Part shown: positions 17,147 through 26,322 of the stretch, in pieces
Layout of the letters: every line of letters starts with the position of its first letter
Numbering within the stretch: position 1 is the stretch's first letter
Assembly (NCBI RefSeq): GCF_030505195.1
Contig: NZ_CP129672.1
Location: 5,242,501 to 5,306,500, forward strand
Length of the DNA: 64,000 nucleotides
Direction: 5' to 3'
Source of the DNA: Comamonas testosteroni
Lineage (GTDB): Bacteria; Pseudomonadota; Gammaproteobacteria; Burkholderiales; Burkholderiaceae_C
Made by a program: the position numbers and the translations under genes
The notes under the pieces: generated by a model
The model's database searches: none
What the model was told of the DNA's origin: nothing
Seen by the model: only the letters and a program-made list of their open reading frames with translations

Positions 17147-17896
17147 CTACGGATGCGCTTTCTTGGTCAGCACCGGATCGCTCCGGTAGCGGTCTGGGAA
17201 GAGGCGCTTGAGGTTGTTCACCTTGGGCAGATCATTGAAGACGATATAGGGGTGACGCGGGTTTTCGGTCATGAAGTCCTGATGGTAGAGCTCGGCCGGA
17301 TAGAAGCTGGCCTTGCCTTCGAGGCGGGTGACGATGGGCTTCGGATACAGGTGTGCCGCGTCAAGCTGCGCGACATAGGCCTGTGCCGTCTTGAGTTGCT
17401 CGGGACTGGTCGCGAAAATGGCCGACCGGTACTGCGTGCCGGTGTCAGGCCCCTGCCGGTTGAGCTGGGTGGGGTCATGGACGACCGAGAAAAATATCTG
17501 CAGCAGCGCTCCGTAGCTGACCTGGGACGGATCGAAGGTGACTTCTACCGATTCGGCATGGCCGGTGTTACCCCGGCTGACCAGCTCATAGGACGCGTTG
17601 GAGGCCGCGCCTCCGCTATAGCCCGAGACAGCACGTTGCACGCCTTTGACATGCTGGAAAACGCCCTGCACTCCCCAGAAGCAGCCGCCGGCAAAGATGG
17701 CACGTTGTGGGGATTGCCCTGCGGCTGGAAGATCCGCGGCTGGTGCAGGAATGCGAACTGCATCCTCGGCCGAGAAGGCGGTTGGCTGCCATAGCAGTCC
17801 GCTGCCCAGCAAAACGATGCTGCTTGCCATGGTCTGGAGCAGGCTACGTCGGTTCGAGACAGTCGCTGAGGTGAGGCTGGTGTTCATGATGGTCAT
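17147..17896 (-). CDS. msrA: peptide methionine (S)-S-oxide reductase MsrA, exported
   Basis: A 249-residue MsrA with an N-terminal export signal (NRRSLLQTMASSIVLLGSGLLW) and the catalytic GCFWG motif with Cys72. It reduces the S-epimer of methionine sulfoxide in proteins. It is translationally coupled to the upstream thiol-disulfide gene (four-base ATGA overlap at 17893-17896), and msrB lies on the far side of that gene. The signal peptide places the repair in the cell envelope, where the adjacent DsbD/thioredoxin-like protein would supply electrons. A second in-frame ATG at 17887 is a possible start. Confidence 0.92.
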   Translation of the reverse strand: MTIMNTSLTSATVSNRRSLLQTMASSIVLLGSGLLWQPTAFSAEDAVRIPAPAADLPAAGQSPQRAIFAGGCFWGVQGVFQHVKGVQRAVSGYSGGAASNASYELVSRGNTGHAESVEVTFDPSQVSYGALLQIFFSVVHDPTQLNRQGPDTGTQYRSAIFATSPEQLKTAQAYVAQLDAAHLYPKPIVTRLEGKASFYPAELYHQDFMTENPRHPYIVFNDLPKVNNLKRLFPDRYRSDPVLTKKAHP

Positions 17897-19725
17897 CCGA
17901 AGGTGAAGGCATAGGCGGAAACGCCGCTGTCAAGGAATTCGATGCTGAAGGTGTGCTCGGCAACGGCACCAGACTGGCGCACCAGCTGATACAGTCGCTG
18001 TCCGGTAACGGTTCCGCTACCGTTGCTCGCCACGTCCACGCCGTGGGCATCGCCGGGCGGTTTGCCGTCGATGCTGACCTTGAAGCGCACGGGTTTTCCG
18101 TCTGGGCCGGGGCTCAGCACCAGATGCAGGTCACGCGCCTTGAAGCGGTAGACGATGCGGCCCGAAGCGCCGGTCAGCAAGGCACTTTCCGCCCCCACCA
18201 TCCATTGACCGGCCAGGCCCCAGGTGTTCAGCCTGGGCTCTTGTGGCTCCAGATACGTGGTCGTTCTGTCGTGCACGGCTTGGGGAATAGAGGTGAAGTT
18301 CTCGGCGCGCTCATAGCCCAGATAGGTTTCGGGCGAGGCGACCTCATCCATGCTGGCGGCCGACTGCACACCTGCCGCATCCACCTGCGTCAGGCCCATG
18401 GCCGAACGGGTGCTGCCTGCTTCCTTGAGAAGCTGCTGTATCACCCGTTCAGACTCTGCATAGCCGCCCTCGCCGAAGTGGTGGTGGCGTATGCGTCCCG
18501 TGGCATCGATGAAGTAGTGAGCAGGCCAGTACTGGTTGCGGAAGGCGCGCCAGATCGCATACTGGTTGTCCACGGCCACCGGATAGCTGATGCCCAGATC
18601 TTTCATGGCCTTGCTCACGTTGCCGATGTCGCGTTCAAAGGCGAACTCGGGAGCATGCACGCCGATCACGATCAGGCCCTGGTCGCGGTATTTTTCGGCC
18701 CAGGCCTTCACATAGGGCAGGGTGCGCAGACAGTTGATGCAGGAGTAGGTCCAGAAATCCACCAACACCACCTTGCCTCTCAGGTCCTGCTCGCCCAGAG
18801 GCTTGGAGTTGAGCCATTGGGTCGCACCGTCAAGGGGCGGCGCGATGCCTTCGTCGGGCAGGGCCTGAGTTGTGCTGGACGGCCCGCTCATGCGCATGGC
18901 CGCTCCCGTAGCCATCATGGCAGCCCCGTCAGCAGGTGCAAGGGATGGTGCCTGCATCATCGTGCCCGGGTTGCCACGCATGGCCAGCTGGTCGTCGCTC
19001 TGCGGCTGGTTCAGGTGCTCGACCAGTTGCTGCTCCAGGCCGCCGGTGGATGCCGTTGACAGTCGGGCCAGCACGCCGGTGTCGATTCCCAGTGCGATGG
19101 CTGCAACGCCTGCGAGCATGGCAGCCCCAAGGCCGCGTCGCAGCCATTCACCGGCACCCAGCGAGCGCTTGAGCGCGGCAAATACCCGGCCCCCCAGCAG
19201 CAAAGCCGCAGCCATGGAGGTCGCTGCCCCGGCGGCATAGGCCAGCAGCAGCAAGCTTGAGGTCGTGTTGGCGCCCTGCAAGGCGGCACCGGTCAGTATC
19301 AGTCCCAGGATGGGACCGGCGCATGGAGCCCACAGCAGCCCCGTCGCGACTCCCAGCAATACGGAGGAGGCCATCTTCGGTGTGCCGTCTTGCTGCACCG
19401 ACTCGGACAGGCGCGATCCGGCAGTCACCAATGGACGGGTCAGCCGCTGCGACAGATGCGGCAGCAACAGGGTCAGCCCGAAAACGGCCACCAGCGCCAG
19501 AGCCAGCCAGCGGCCATATTGATTGGCAGCCACCACCCAGCCGCCGCCTACGGCCGCGAGAGAGGCAACGACCGCAAAGGTCAGCGCCATGCCTGCCAGC
19601 AATGGCAGGCCGCTGCGCACAAAGGGCTGATTCGCGCGAGAGAACACGAAGGGCAGCACGGGCAGGATGCAGGGACTGACGATGGTCAGCACGCCGCCCA
19701 GATAGGCAAGGACGATCAGCAGCAT
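17893..19725 (-). CDS. dipZ: DipZ-like thiol-disulfide protein (CcdA/DsbD membrane domain plus thioredoxin-like domain)
   Basis: A 610-residue fusion. Residues 1-~225 form a CcdA/DsbD-like membrane domain with cysteines in SPCILP (Cys19) and APCAGP (Cys135), the pair that carries electrons across the inner membrane. A linker leads to a TlpA/AhpC-like thioredoxin domain with the CINC motif (Cys329, Cys332). The last ~150 residues form a beta-rich domain typical of long DipZ proteins (LNTWGLAGQWMVGAESALL). It lies between msrB and msrA, so it is probably the electron donor for the two exported reductases. The start follows a GAGGAG ribosome site. Confidence 0.88.
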   Translation of the reverse strand: MLLIVLAYLGGVLTIVSPCILPVLPFVFSRANQPFVRSGLPLLAGMALTFAVVASLAAVGGGWVVAANQYGRWLALALVAVFGLTLLLPHLSQRLTRPLVTAGSRLSESVQQDGTPKMASSVLLGVATGLLWAPCAGPILGLILTGAALQGANTTSSLLLLAYAAGAATSMAAALLLGGRVFAALKRSLGAGEWLRRGLGAAMLAGVAAIALGIDTGVLARLSTASTGGLEQQLVEHLNQPQSDDQLAMRGNPGTMMQAPSLAPADGAAMMATGAAMRMSGPSSTTQALPDEGIAPPLDGATQWLNSKPLGEQDLRGKVVLVDFWTYSCINCLRTLPYVKAWAEKYRDQGLIVIGVHAPEFAFERDIGNVSKAMKDLGISYPVAVDNQYAIWRAFRNQYWPAHYFIDATGRIRHHHFGEGGYAESERVIQQLLKEAGSTRSAMGLTQVDAAGVQSAASMDEVASPETYLGYERAENFTSIPQAVHDRTTTYLEPQEPRLNTWGLAGQWMVGAESALLTGASGRIVYRFKARDLHLVLSPGPDGKPVRFKVSIDGKPPGDAHGVDVASNGSGTVTGQRLYQLVRQSGAVAEHTFSIEFLDSGVSAYAFTFG

Positions 19726-19738
19726 GACCTGTTTCTCC

Positions 19739-20230
19739 TCAAGCGGGCTTGGGCGTGAAAGTCAGCGCAAGACCGTTCATGCAGTAGCGCAGGCCTGTCG
19801 GAGGCGGCCCGTCCTCGAAGACGTGGCCAAGGTGACCGCCGCAGCGTCGGCAGTGGGCCTCGATGCGCACCATGCCGTAGCTCCGATCCTTGCGGGTGGC
19901 GACGGCATTGTCCAGGGGCTTCCAGAAGCTCGGCCAGCCGGTACCGCTTTCGAACTTGGTGGTGGAGGCAAACAAGGGCAAGGAGCAGCCGGCGCAGGAA
20001 AAGATACCCGGGCGGTGCTCCTTGTTGAGCGGACTGCTGCCCGGAGACTCCGTGGCCTCCTGACGAAGCACGGCATATTGCTGGGGACTGAGCCGGGCAC
20101 GCCATTGGGCGTCGGTGTAGCTGATTTCGAAGGACTCGGTCGCAGCAGTGGCGCGGCGGTTGAACGTTGCGGCGCAGAGCGCAGCGGCGGAGGCTGCGGC
20201 GCCCAGCAGCATGTGGCGTCGGGTGGTCAT
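19739..20230 (-). CDS. msrB: peptide methionine (R)-S-oxide reductase MsrB, exported
   Basis: A 163-residue MsrB. The N-terminus TTRRHMLLGAAASAAALC is a twin-arginine-like or Sec export signal. Zinc-binding cysteines are in CAGC (79, 82) and CRRCGG (127, 130), and the catalytic Cys150 is in RYCMNG, so it is a Cys- rather than Sec-type enzyme. It reduces the R-epimer, complementing msrA in the same operon. It is the first gene of the operon and is divergent from a two-component system 173 bases away. Confidence 0.92.
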   Translation of the reverse strand: MTTRRHMLLGAAASAAALCAATFNRRATAATESFEISYTDAQWRARLSPQQYAVLRQEATESPGSSPLNKEHRPGIFSCAGCSLPLFASTTKFESGTGWPSFWKPLDNAVATRKDRSYGMVRIEAHCRRCGGHLGHVFEDGPPPTGLRYCMNGLALTFTPKPA

Positions 20231-20255
20231 GGCATCGGCTTTCAGGGTTCGATGG

Positions 20256-20285
20256 CTTCGAGCTTAGGAAGTGCGGGTCTCGAAG
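20256..20285. promoter_or_regulatory. candidate operator between msrB and the response regulator gene
   Basis: CTTCGAG (20256-20262) recurs inverted as CTCGAAG (20279-20285) in the divergent intergenic region, 26-55 bases upstream of the msrB start. A site of this kind could bind the adjacent response regulator, but the arms are only seven bases and 16 bases apart, so chance is not excluded. Confidence 0.3.
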
Positions 20286-20403
20286 TCCTCACGCAAAGTT
20301 AAAAAAAACGTGATAACTCCCCGCCTGCAGTTTGAGCACAATGTGAAATCAGGCGGCACTGCGCCGCCGTGCTGCATCAACTGCCCCGGAGACCTGATTA
20401 CCC

Positions 20404-21120
20404 ATGACCATTGCCCGTCGCATTTTGCTGGTCGAGGACGACGCCCATATCGCCGATCTGCTTTCGCTTCACCTGCGCGATGAGGGGCTGGAGGTCGTGC
20501 ATTGCGCCCGCGGTGACGACGGGCTGGCGCATCTGGAGCGCGGCGGCTGGGATGCGCTGGTACTGGATCTGATGCTGCCTGGCGTGGACGGCCTGGAGAT
20601 CTGCAGACGTGCGCGCGCCATGACGCGCTACACGCCGATCATCATCATCAGTGCCCGCTCCAGCGAGGTGCATCGCATTCTGGGACTGGAGATCGGCGCG
20701 GACGACTATCTGGCCAAGCCGTTTTCCGTGCTGGAACTCGTGGCACGGGTCAAGGCTTTGCTGCGCCGCGTCGACGCGCTGGCCCAGAGCGCGCGCCTGG
20801 AGTCGGGCAGCCTGTCGGTCAACGGGCTGGTCATGGATCCGGTCGCCAGGGATGCCAGTCTGAACGGACGTCATCTCGACCTCACACCCCGGGAATTCGA
20901 TCTTCTGTATTTCTTTGCTCGCCAGTCGGGCAAGGTGTTTTCGCGCATGGACCTGCTCAATGCGGTCTGGGGCTATCAGCACGAGGGCTACGAGCACACC
21001 GTCAACACCCATATCAACCGGCTGCGTGCCAAGGTGGAGCTCAACCCTGCGCAGCCCACGCGAATTCTCACGGTCTGGGGACGCGGCTACAAGTTTGCCG
21101 AAGCCGGGGAGCGCGAATGA
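20404..21120 (+). CDS. OmpR/PhoB-family response regulator
   Basis: A 238-residue response regulator. The receiver domain has the acidic pocket (VEDD, residues 10-13), the phosphorylated Asp55 (LVLDLMLPGVDG) and the conserved lysine in YLAKPF. The C-terminal winged-helix OmpR-type domain ends with HTVNTHINRLRAKVE and ILTVWGRGYKF. It overlaps the histidine kinase gene by four bases (ATGA). Its divergent position next to the msrB-dipZ-msrA operon suggests control of exported methionine-sulfoxide repair, similar in logic to the E. coli system that controls msrPQ. This is inference from context. Confidence 0.93.
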   Translation: MTIARRILLVEDDAHIADLLSLHLRDEGLEVVHCARGDDGLAHLERGGWDALVLDLMLPGVDGLEICRRARAMTRYTPIIIISARSSEVHRILGLEIGADDYLAKPFSVLELVARVKALLRRVDALAQSARLESGSLSVNGLVMDPVARDASLNGRHLDLTPREFDLLYFFARQSGKVFSRMDLLNAVWGYQHEGYEHTVNTHINRLRAKVELNPAQPTRILTVWGRGYKFAEAGERE

Positions 21121-22586
21121 ACCTCACCCTGACTCAGCGGCTGGCGATCGTGTTTGCCCTGCTGCTGCTGGTCTGCAGCGGCACTTCCGCCTGGCTGCAG
21201 CTTCGCTCCAACCGCATGCATGAACTGGAGGTGGTGCAGGCCTTGTCCCGCGACGTTGCCGAGAGCATTGCCCGTGATGCCCAGTTGACGGACGCGAACG
21301 GCTTGATGCCGAACGCGGTGCGCAATCTGTTCAACCAGCTGATGATGGTGAACCCGAGTGTCGAGGTCTACTTGCTGGAGCCCGATGGGCGCATTGCGGG
21401 TCATGCGGCTCCCGAAGGGCGTTTGCGCCGCGACCGGGTTGACCTGGAGCCGGTTCATCGATTTATCGATGGTCATATGCTGCCCATCCTGGGCGACGAT
21501 CCGCGCAGCCGAGATGGCCGCAAGGTCTTCAGCGCAGCCCCCTTGAGCGTGAACGGCAGGGAGGTCGGCTTCATCTATGTGGTGTTGCTGGGCGAGGCCC
21601 ATGATCTGCTTGCCGCCAGAGGCTCCGCAGACGCGGTGCTGAAGACCGCATTGCTGTCGATCGGCATGGTGGGACTGCTATGCCTGGCAGCCGGTCTTTT
21701 CGCCTTCACCTTGATCACACGCCCCTTGCGGCGACTGACCGAATCGGTGCGGCAGTTCGACATGCATGGCGTTCCACCTGAGGTGCCGGCGCGATCTTCG
21801 GAGGGGGCCGAGCACAGCCGCGACGAGATCGCCGTGCTGGACTCGGCCTATAGGCAGATGGTGCTGCGCATCAGCGAGCAATGGCAGGCTCTGAGGCAAC
21901 AGGATCAGGAGCGACGGGAGTTGATCGCGAATGTTTCCCATGATCTGCGCACGCCGTTGTCGTCCTTGCATGGGTATCTGGAGACCTTGCTGCTCAAGGA
22001 TGCAAGCCTGGAGCCCGCAGAGCGCAGGCGCTATCTGGGCATTGCGCTCGACCAGAGCCAAAGAGTGGGTGCGTTGTCCCAAAGCCTGTTCGAGCTGGCG
22101 AGGCTGGAGTATGGCTTTGTGCAGCCCGAGTTCGAATCGTTCTCGCTGCGGGATCTGGTGCAGGACGTTTTTCAGAAGTTCGAGCTTGCCGCGGAGTCGC
22201 GCCATATCTCCCTGCAGGCGGATCTGGCCCCGCAGTTGCCGGCGGTTCGTGCAGACCTGGGGATGATGGAGCGAGTCCTGAGCAACCTGCTCGACAACGC
22301 CTTGCGCTATACCCCTGAAGGCGGGTCGATCAGGGTAGACATCCGAGGTGTGGGCCAGGAACTGGAGTTGACGGTCAGCGACACCGGCCCAGGCATTCCG
22401 CCGGAGTTGCGCGAAGGTCTGTTCAGGCGTCCGTTCACGGTCGGCGGCGCCCGCCGCGACGGAGGGCTTGGCTTGAGAATCGTGCACCAGATGCTGGAGC
22501 TGCACGGGGTCAGAATCCATCTGGTCGAGGGTGACGGCGGGGGCGCTGCGTTCCGGTTTTCTCTGCCACGTGCTCCAGATGCCTGA
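21117..22586 (+). CDS. sensor histidine kinase, cognate to the upstream response regulator
   Basis: A 489-residue membrane kinase. The first hydrophobic segment (residues ~8-25) and a second one (~178-200) enclose a periplasmic sensor domain of about 150 residues of unknown ligand. A HAMP-like linker follows, then a HisKA domain with phospho-acceptor His275 (NVSHDLRTPLSSL) and an HATPase_c domain with N, G1 and G2 boxes (LLDNALRYTP, DTGPGIP, GLGLRIV). It is translationally coupled to the response regulator. A periplasmic sensor fits the detection of an envelope oxidative signal. Confidence 0.92.
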   Translation: MNLTLTQRLAIVFALLLLVCSGTSAWLQLRSNRMHELEVVQALSRDVAESIARDAQLTDANGLMPNAVRNLFNQLMMVNPSVEVYLLEPDGRIAGHAAPEGRLRRDRVDLEPVHRFIDGHMLPILGDDPRSRDGRKVFSAAPLSVNGREVGFIYVVLLGEAHDLLAARGSADAVLKTALLSIGMVGLLCLAAGLFAFTLITRPLRRLTESVRQFDMHGVPPEVPARSSEGAEHSRDEIAVLDSAYRQMVLRISEQWQALRQQDQERRELIANVSHDLRTPLSSLHGYLETLLLKDASLEPAERRRYLGIALDQSQRVGALSQSLFELARLEYGFVQPEFESFSLRDLVQDVFQKFELAAESRHISLQADLAPQLPAVRADLGMMERVLSNLLDNALRYTPEGGSIRVDIRGVGQELELTVSDTGPGIPPELREGLFRRPFTVGGARRDGGLGLRIVHQMLELHGVRIHLVEGDGGGAAFRFSLPRAPDA

Positions 22587-22869
22587 TGCACAGCAAAGCT
22601 GCTGGCAGGCGTTTCCTGAGCCACGCAGGCTATCCCTGCGGTCGGTATCGCCTTGAGTTCGGCCCCGCTGCGGGCTGTGTTTGGCGACTTGGCAATCGCC
22701 TTCACGCACTGGCCCGCTTTCTGCGCAAGGGCTGGGGCAATCAGGCTTCGGATGTGAGCGAAAGCCAGGTCAGCAAGGTGCGCAAGCATGTGCGAGCCGC
22801 AGCTGCTTTGCAGTGAGCCCAGTAAATAGCACGAACATCCGCCAGGTGTCTTGCGCACCAGGCGGAAGC

Positions 22870-22901
22870 CCGGCCCGATGGAAATCCGGCTGGGTTTTTT
22901 C
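22870..22901 (+). terminator. intrinsic terminator downstream of the two-component system
   Basis: CCCGGCC (22870-22876) pairs with GGCTGGG (22889-22895), one G-T pair included, followed by six T residues (22896-22901). It lies about 280 bases after the kinase stop. A second hairpin with CCGCC/GGCGG arms precedes it. Confidence 0.6.
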
Positions 22902-22943
22902 ATGCAGCCGCTCATGGCCCAGGCGATGGATCCGTCCAAAAAT

Positions 22944-22984
22944 CAACAGGCCGCATCACTGTGCTTGAGTGATGCGGCCTGTTG
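22944..22984. repeat. 17-base-pair perfect hairpin
   Basis: CAACAGGCCGCATCACT (22944-22960) and its exact complement AGTGATGCGGCCTGTTG (22968-22984) enclose a 7-base loop. There is no T-run on the plus side; on the minus strand the hairpin is followed by ATTTTTGG, so it would work as a terminator for leftward transcription, yet no minus-strand gene lies to its right. Confidence 0.8.
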
Positions 22985-23141
22985 CGTGTGCGTGCTGCGG
23001 ATCAACCAACCGGATGCTGACGGTAAACGGCGCGGTATGTTGAATGGTTTTGCTGCGTCGGTAAACGTGCTTCCATGGACTCAAGTGTGCATGTTGCGCT
23101 GCAGAAAATGTTGCTCCAAATTCTGTGAATACAGTGTTGCT

Positions 23142-23158
23142 ACAGAAAAATTTTCTGT
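23142..23158. promoter_or_regulatory. candidate autoregulatory site of the Lrp-type regulator
   Basis: ACAGAAAA-A-TTTTCTGT is a perfect 17-base AT-rich palindrome 30 bases upstream of the regulator start. A related but looser pair CAGAA/TTCTG (23102-23125) lies about 37 bases further upstream. Repeated AT-rich palindromes are usual for Lrp/AsnC proteins that control their own gene. Confidence 0.5.
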
Positions 23159-23188
23159 TTTTAATTAAATAGCGGTAAATTCACGGAT

Positions 23189-23644
23189 ATGGATACCTTG
23201 GATAAAAAGATTCTTGCTGCCTTGCAGGCCAATGCGCGCGCCAGCCTGCAGGACATTGGCGCGGCCGTGGGCCTGAGCGCATCGCCATGCTGGGCGCGTA
23301 TCAAGAAGATGGAAGAGGCCGGCGTGATCGAGGGCTATACGGTGCGTCTGAACCCCCAGGCTTTGGGGTTGGCTGATTCGGTTCTGGTGATGGTCACGCT
23401 GGACAGCCATTCGGACAACACGCTGGAAAAGTTCGGCGAGGTGCTGGCCACCATTCCCGAAGTCGTGGAAGCGCATCTGGTATCGGGCGAGTACGACTAT
23501 CTGTTGCGTATCGTCGTCAAGGACACGCGCGACTACGAGCGTCTGCTGCGCGAGAAGCTCTACAAGATCAAGGGCATACGCCACAGCCAGTCCAGCTTTG
23601 TGCTGCGCACGTTGAAGAAAGCTGACCTGCCTCTTGGGGTGTGA
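23189..23644 (+). CDS. Lrp/AsnC-family transcriptional regulator
   Basis: A 151-residue Lrp/AsnC regulator. The N-terminal helix-turn-helix is clear (LDKKILAALQANARASLQDIGAAVGLSASPCWARIKKMEEAGVI). The C-terminal ligand-binding RAM domain includes GEVLATIPEVVEAHLVSGEYDYLLRIVVKD. Members bind amino acids and form octamers. The target is not evident: the nearest genes are convergent, so the site at 23142 suggests autoregulation. Target genes elsewhere are likely. Confidence 0.92.
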   Translation: MDTLDKKILAALQANARASLQDIGAAVGLSASPCWARIKKMEEAGVIEGYTVRLNPQALGLADSVLVMVTLDSHSDNTLEKFGEVLATIPEVVEAHLVSGEYDYLLRIVVKDTRDYERLLREKLYKIKGIRHSQSSFVLRTLKKADLPLGV

Positions 23645-23840
23645 AGCGGCATCGCTCTTCGCGGTGCGATCAGTCGCGGCGCGGAGCCGGTGTGGCTGAA
23701 GTCATTCAGACTTCAGCCCTCATCGAACCTGGATGCAGGCTGGGCCGCTGCCAGCGCTGGCCCATCGGAGGCGGCTGCGTAGCGGATTGGCGGGGGAGCT
23801 GATGAAGCTGACGCGGAGCCGGGGGCACCGCGCAGCCGTC

Positions 23841-25415
23841 TCAACGCATGGCGCGGCGCAGGCCGGCGCTGCTCCAGTCCACGGCAATGCTCAGCAAGAG
23901 CATGGCCATGATCACGGTGCTGGCCTGGGCATAGTGGAACAGCGACAGCTCGAAGTACAGCAACTGGCCCAGTCCGCCAGCTCCCACAAAGCCCAGAATC
24001 GCCGCCATGCGGATATTCATTTCCCAGCGGTACAGCGTGTATGCCAGCAACTGCGGCGCTGCGCCTGGCAGGGTGCCGTAGCAAAATGCCAGCAGGCGAT
24101 TGCTGCCGCTGAGCCTGAGGGCATTCGCGGGAGCTACCGGGGTGTTCTGCAAGGCCTCGGCAAACAGGCGGCCCAGCACACCCGTGGTATGCATGGCCAG
24201 GGCCAGGGCACCGGCAAATGGGCCCAGGCCCACGGCTAGCGCGGTGATCGTGGCCCAGACCAGCTCGGGCACGGACCGCAGCACGTTGAGCACCACATTC
24301 CACGGCGCACGCCAGCGCGGCAGGGCCAGCAGCAGGCCCCCGATCGCAGCCAGCAAGGTGCCGACGATGGAGATGGCCAGAGTCTCCCAGATGCCTTGCA
24401 GCACCTTGAGCAGCCAGGGCTGGCTCAGATCAGGCGGGAAAAAGCCGCGTACAAAGTCGCCCATGCTGGCGGCCGCATCTGCCGTGAACAGCGCCGAGAA
24501 ATCAATATCCAGAAGCCGCAGGCTGGCCCATAGCGCCGCGCAGGCAGCCAGCAGAAATGTGCCGGTTCGCCAGCCGAAGGGCAAGGCGCGCGCGGCAGGC
24601 GCGGTGTCGAGCGCGCGACGCAGCCACCAGGAGAGCAGATCGGCCGCTGCCACCAGCAGCATGAAGGCCAGCAAAATGCTGGCGGCTTCGCCGCCGTTGA
24701 GCATCTTCATGGCCTGGTCCATGAGCTGGCCCAGGCCTCCCGCACCGACAAAGCCCATGACCACCGAGGCGCGGACTGCGCATTCCCAGCGGTAGACGGT
24801 GTAGGAGGTCAGCTCCTTGGCGGCCTGGGGCAGCAGGCCATAGAGCAGGGCCTGGATACGGCCGGCACCGCAAGCGCGCAGGGCGCGGGCCGGCGCCGGA
24901 TCGGTGGATTCGAGAATTTCGGCATAGACCTTGGCCAGCATGCCGCCATAGGTCAGGCCCAGGGCCAGAACGCCGGCTGCGGGGCCCAGGCCAAAGACAC
25001 GCACAAATACCAGAGCCCACACCAGCTCGGGAATGCCGCGCAAGACGGTGAGCATGCTTCGGGCGATGGGGTTGAGTGTGATCCTCTCGCGTGCCGCGCC
25101 CGTGGACAGATAGGCCATGGGCACGGCAATCACAAAAGCCAGCGCCATGCCGGCTGTGGCGATGGCCAGGGTCTCCAGCGTGGCCTGAGCCAGGTAGGCC
25201 AGGAACTCCCCACTGGTTTCGGGCGGCAGAAATTGCGCGAGAAAGCCGCCTATGACCTTGAGATTGTCGGCATCGAACAGCGGTTTGAGCGAGAAGCCCG
25301 AGGTCTGCAGCATGGGCCAGAGCACGACCAGGGCCAGGATCAGCCCGCTCAGGCGGCCGCGAGCGGAGGGATCGCGGCTCGATGGACGGGCTGGCTCGGC
25401 CATGTCTACCGGCAT
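23841..25415 (-). CDS. phnE: PhnE-type ABC transporter permease, double-length fusion
   Basis: A 524-residue membrane protein made of two PhnE-like permease halves. Each half carries an EAA-like cytoplasmic loop ([23 protein letters not shown] in the first, [21 protein letters not shown] in the second) and a [11 protein letters not shown] ending. Most PhnE proteins are single-domain and work as dimers; here the dimer is encoded in one chain. It overlaps the upstream ATPase gene by 10 bases. The family imports phosphonate, phosphite or similar oxyanions. No C-P lyase or phosphite oxidation genes are in the window, so the substrate stays open. Confidence 0.88.
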   Translation of the reverse strand: MPVDMAEPARPSSRDPSARGRLSGLILALVVLWPMLQTSGFSLKPLFDADNLKVIGGFLAQFLPPETSGEFLAYLAQATLETLAIATAGMALAFVIAVPMAYLSTGAARERITLNPIARSMLTVLRGIPELVWALVFVRVFGLGPAAGVLALGLTYGGMLAKVYAEILESTDPAPARALRACGAGRIQALLYGLLPQAAKELTSYTVYRWECAVRASVVMGFVGAGGLGQLMDQAMKMLNGGEAASILLAFMLLVAAADLLSWWLRRALDTAPAARALPFGWRTGTFLLAACAALWASLRLLDIDFSALFTADAAASMGDFVRGFFPPDLSQPWLLKVLQGIWETLAISIVGTLLAAIGGLLLALPRWRAPWNVVLNVLRSVPELVWATITALAVGLGPFAGALALAMHTTGVLGRLFAEALQNTPVAPANALRLSGSNRLLAFCYGTLPGAAPQLLAYTLYRWEMNIRMAAILGFVGAGGLGQLLYFELSLFHYAQASTVIMAMLLLSIAVDWSSAGLRRAMR

Positions 25416-26248
25416 GCGTTCACCTGGATGGGAGTGGGCGCGGCGCTGGCGAGATCGCGCTGAGCCAGGCGGTTGTGCAGCGTGGGCAGCTCGGCCGGGC
25501 GGCCATCGGCATGGGCATAGAGGGCTTGCAGCTGGGCATCGCTGACCTGCGCGGCCGGCAGGTCAAAGGCTAGGCGGCCATTGCGCACGCCGACGATGCG
25601 GGTGAAGTTGGCCAGCGCCAGATCGACGGCATGCAGGCTGGCCACCAGCGTGGCCTGGCGCGCGGCGGCTTCCCGCACCAGCAACTGCACCGTGGCCTGC
25701 GAGAGCGCGGGGTCCAGGGCCGAGACCGGCTCGTCGGCCAGAATCAGCTCGGCCTGCTGGTAGAGCACGCGGGCAATGCCCACACGCTGCAGCTGACCGC
25801 CCGAGAGCTGGTCGCAGCGTGCAAACAGCTTGTCGTCAAGCTGCACGCGGGCCAGGGCTTCGCGCGCGCCCGCAATGTCCTGCGGATAGGCCAGCGATGC
25901 CAGCGCCTTCCACATCGGCCACTGGCCCAGCTTGCCGGCCAGCACGGCCGTGACCACGCGCTGGCGCAGCGGAATGGGGGCGGCCTGGTGCACGGTGCCG
26001 ATGCGGCTGCGCAGGGCCTTGATCTCGCGGGCGGCGGATTGCGCAGACGCGGCCCGGCCCAGCACCTGCAGGCGGCCTGCCGTGGGCAGATAGGCCGTTC
26101 CGATGGTGCTCAGCAGAGAAGTCTTGCCGGCGCCCGAGGGCCCGATGAGCGCAATGCTCTCGCCCTGTGTGGCGGACAAGGAGATATGGGACAGGGCGGT
26201 AAAGCCGTTGCTGTGGGTCAGGCCCACATCGTCCAGCATGAAGCTCAT
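25406..26248 (-). CDS. phnC: PhnC-type ABC transporter ATP-binding protein
   Basis: A 280-residue ABC ATPase. Walker A is GPSGAGKTS, the signature is [13 protein letters not shown], Walker B is [14 protein letters not shown], and a switch histidine is in [10 protein letters not shown]. The family energises oxyanion import together with the PhnE-like permease whose gene overlaps its end. A perfect hairpin (26274-26304) separates it from the binding-protein gene upstream. Confidence 0.92.
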   Translation of the reverse strand: MSFMLDDVGLTHSNGFTALSHISLSATQGESIALIGPSGAGKTSLLSTIGTAYLPTAGRLQVLGRAASAQSAAREIKALRSRIGTVHQAAPIPLRQRVVTAVLAGKLGQWPMWKALASLAYPQDIAGAREALARVQLDDKLFARCDQLSGGQLQRVGIARVLYQQAELILADEPVSALDPALSQATVQLLVREAAARQATLVASLHAVDLALANFTRIVGVRNGRLAFDLPAAQVSDAQLQALYAHADGRPAELPTLHNRLAQRDLASAAPTPIQVNACR

Positions 26249-26273
26249 GAGACGAACACTCTGAAAACAATAG

Positions 26274-26304
26274 CTGCCAACGCTTTATGCATAAGCGTTG
26301 GCAG
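26274..26304. repeat. intercistronic hairpin between binding-protein and ATPase genes
   Basis: CTGCCAACGCTT (26274-26285) and AAGCGTTGGCAG (26293-26304) form a perfect 12-base-pair stem with loop TATGCAT. It lies behind the binding-protein stop codon, a common place for hairpins that stabilise the upstream message and lower the level of the downstream subunits. The flanking AATAGCTGC resembles a dispersed Comamonadaceae repeat also hinted at 30786, 38917 and 50836. Confidence 0.75.
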
Positions 26305-26322
26305 TCAAAAAAGCTGAATTTT

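Larger units (their letters stand above)
22587..23188. other. 602-base intergenic region without a convincing gene
   Basis: Between the kinase and the Lrp-type gene I find no reading frame with recognisable protein features; a 76-codon frame at 22586 lacks a ribosome site. The region contains an intrinsic terminator (22870-22901), a long perfect hairpin (22944-22984) and a palindromic Lrp-type site (23142-23158). Confidence 0.6.

Noticed and set aside
22586..22816. A 76-codon frame that overlaps the kinase stop codon
   Set aside because: No ribosome site, unusual composition and no recognisable protein features; the interval is treated as intergenic.
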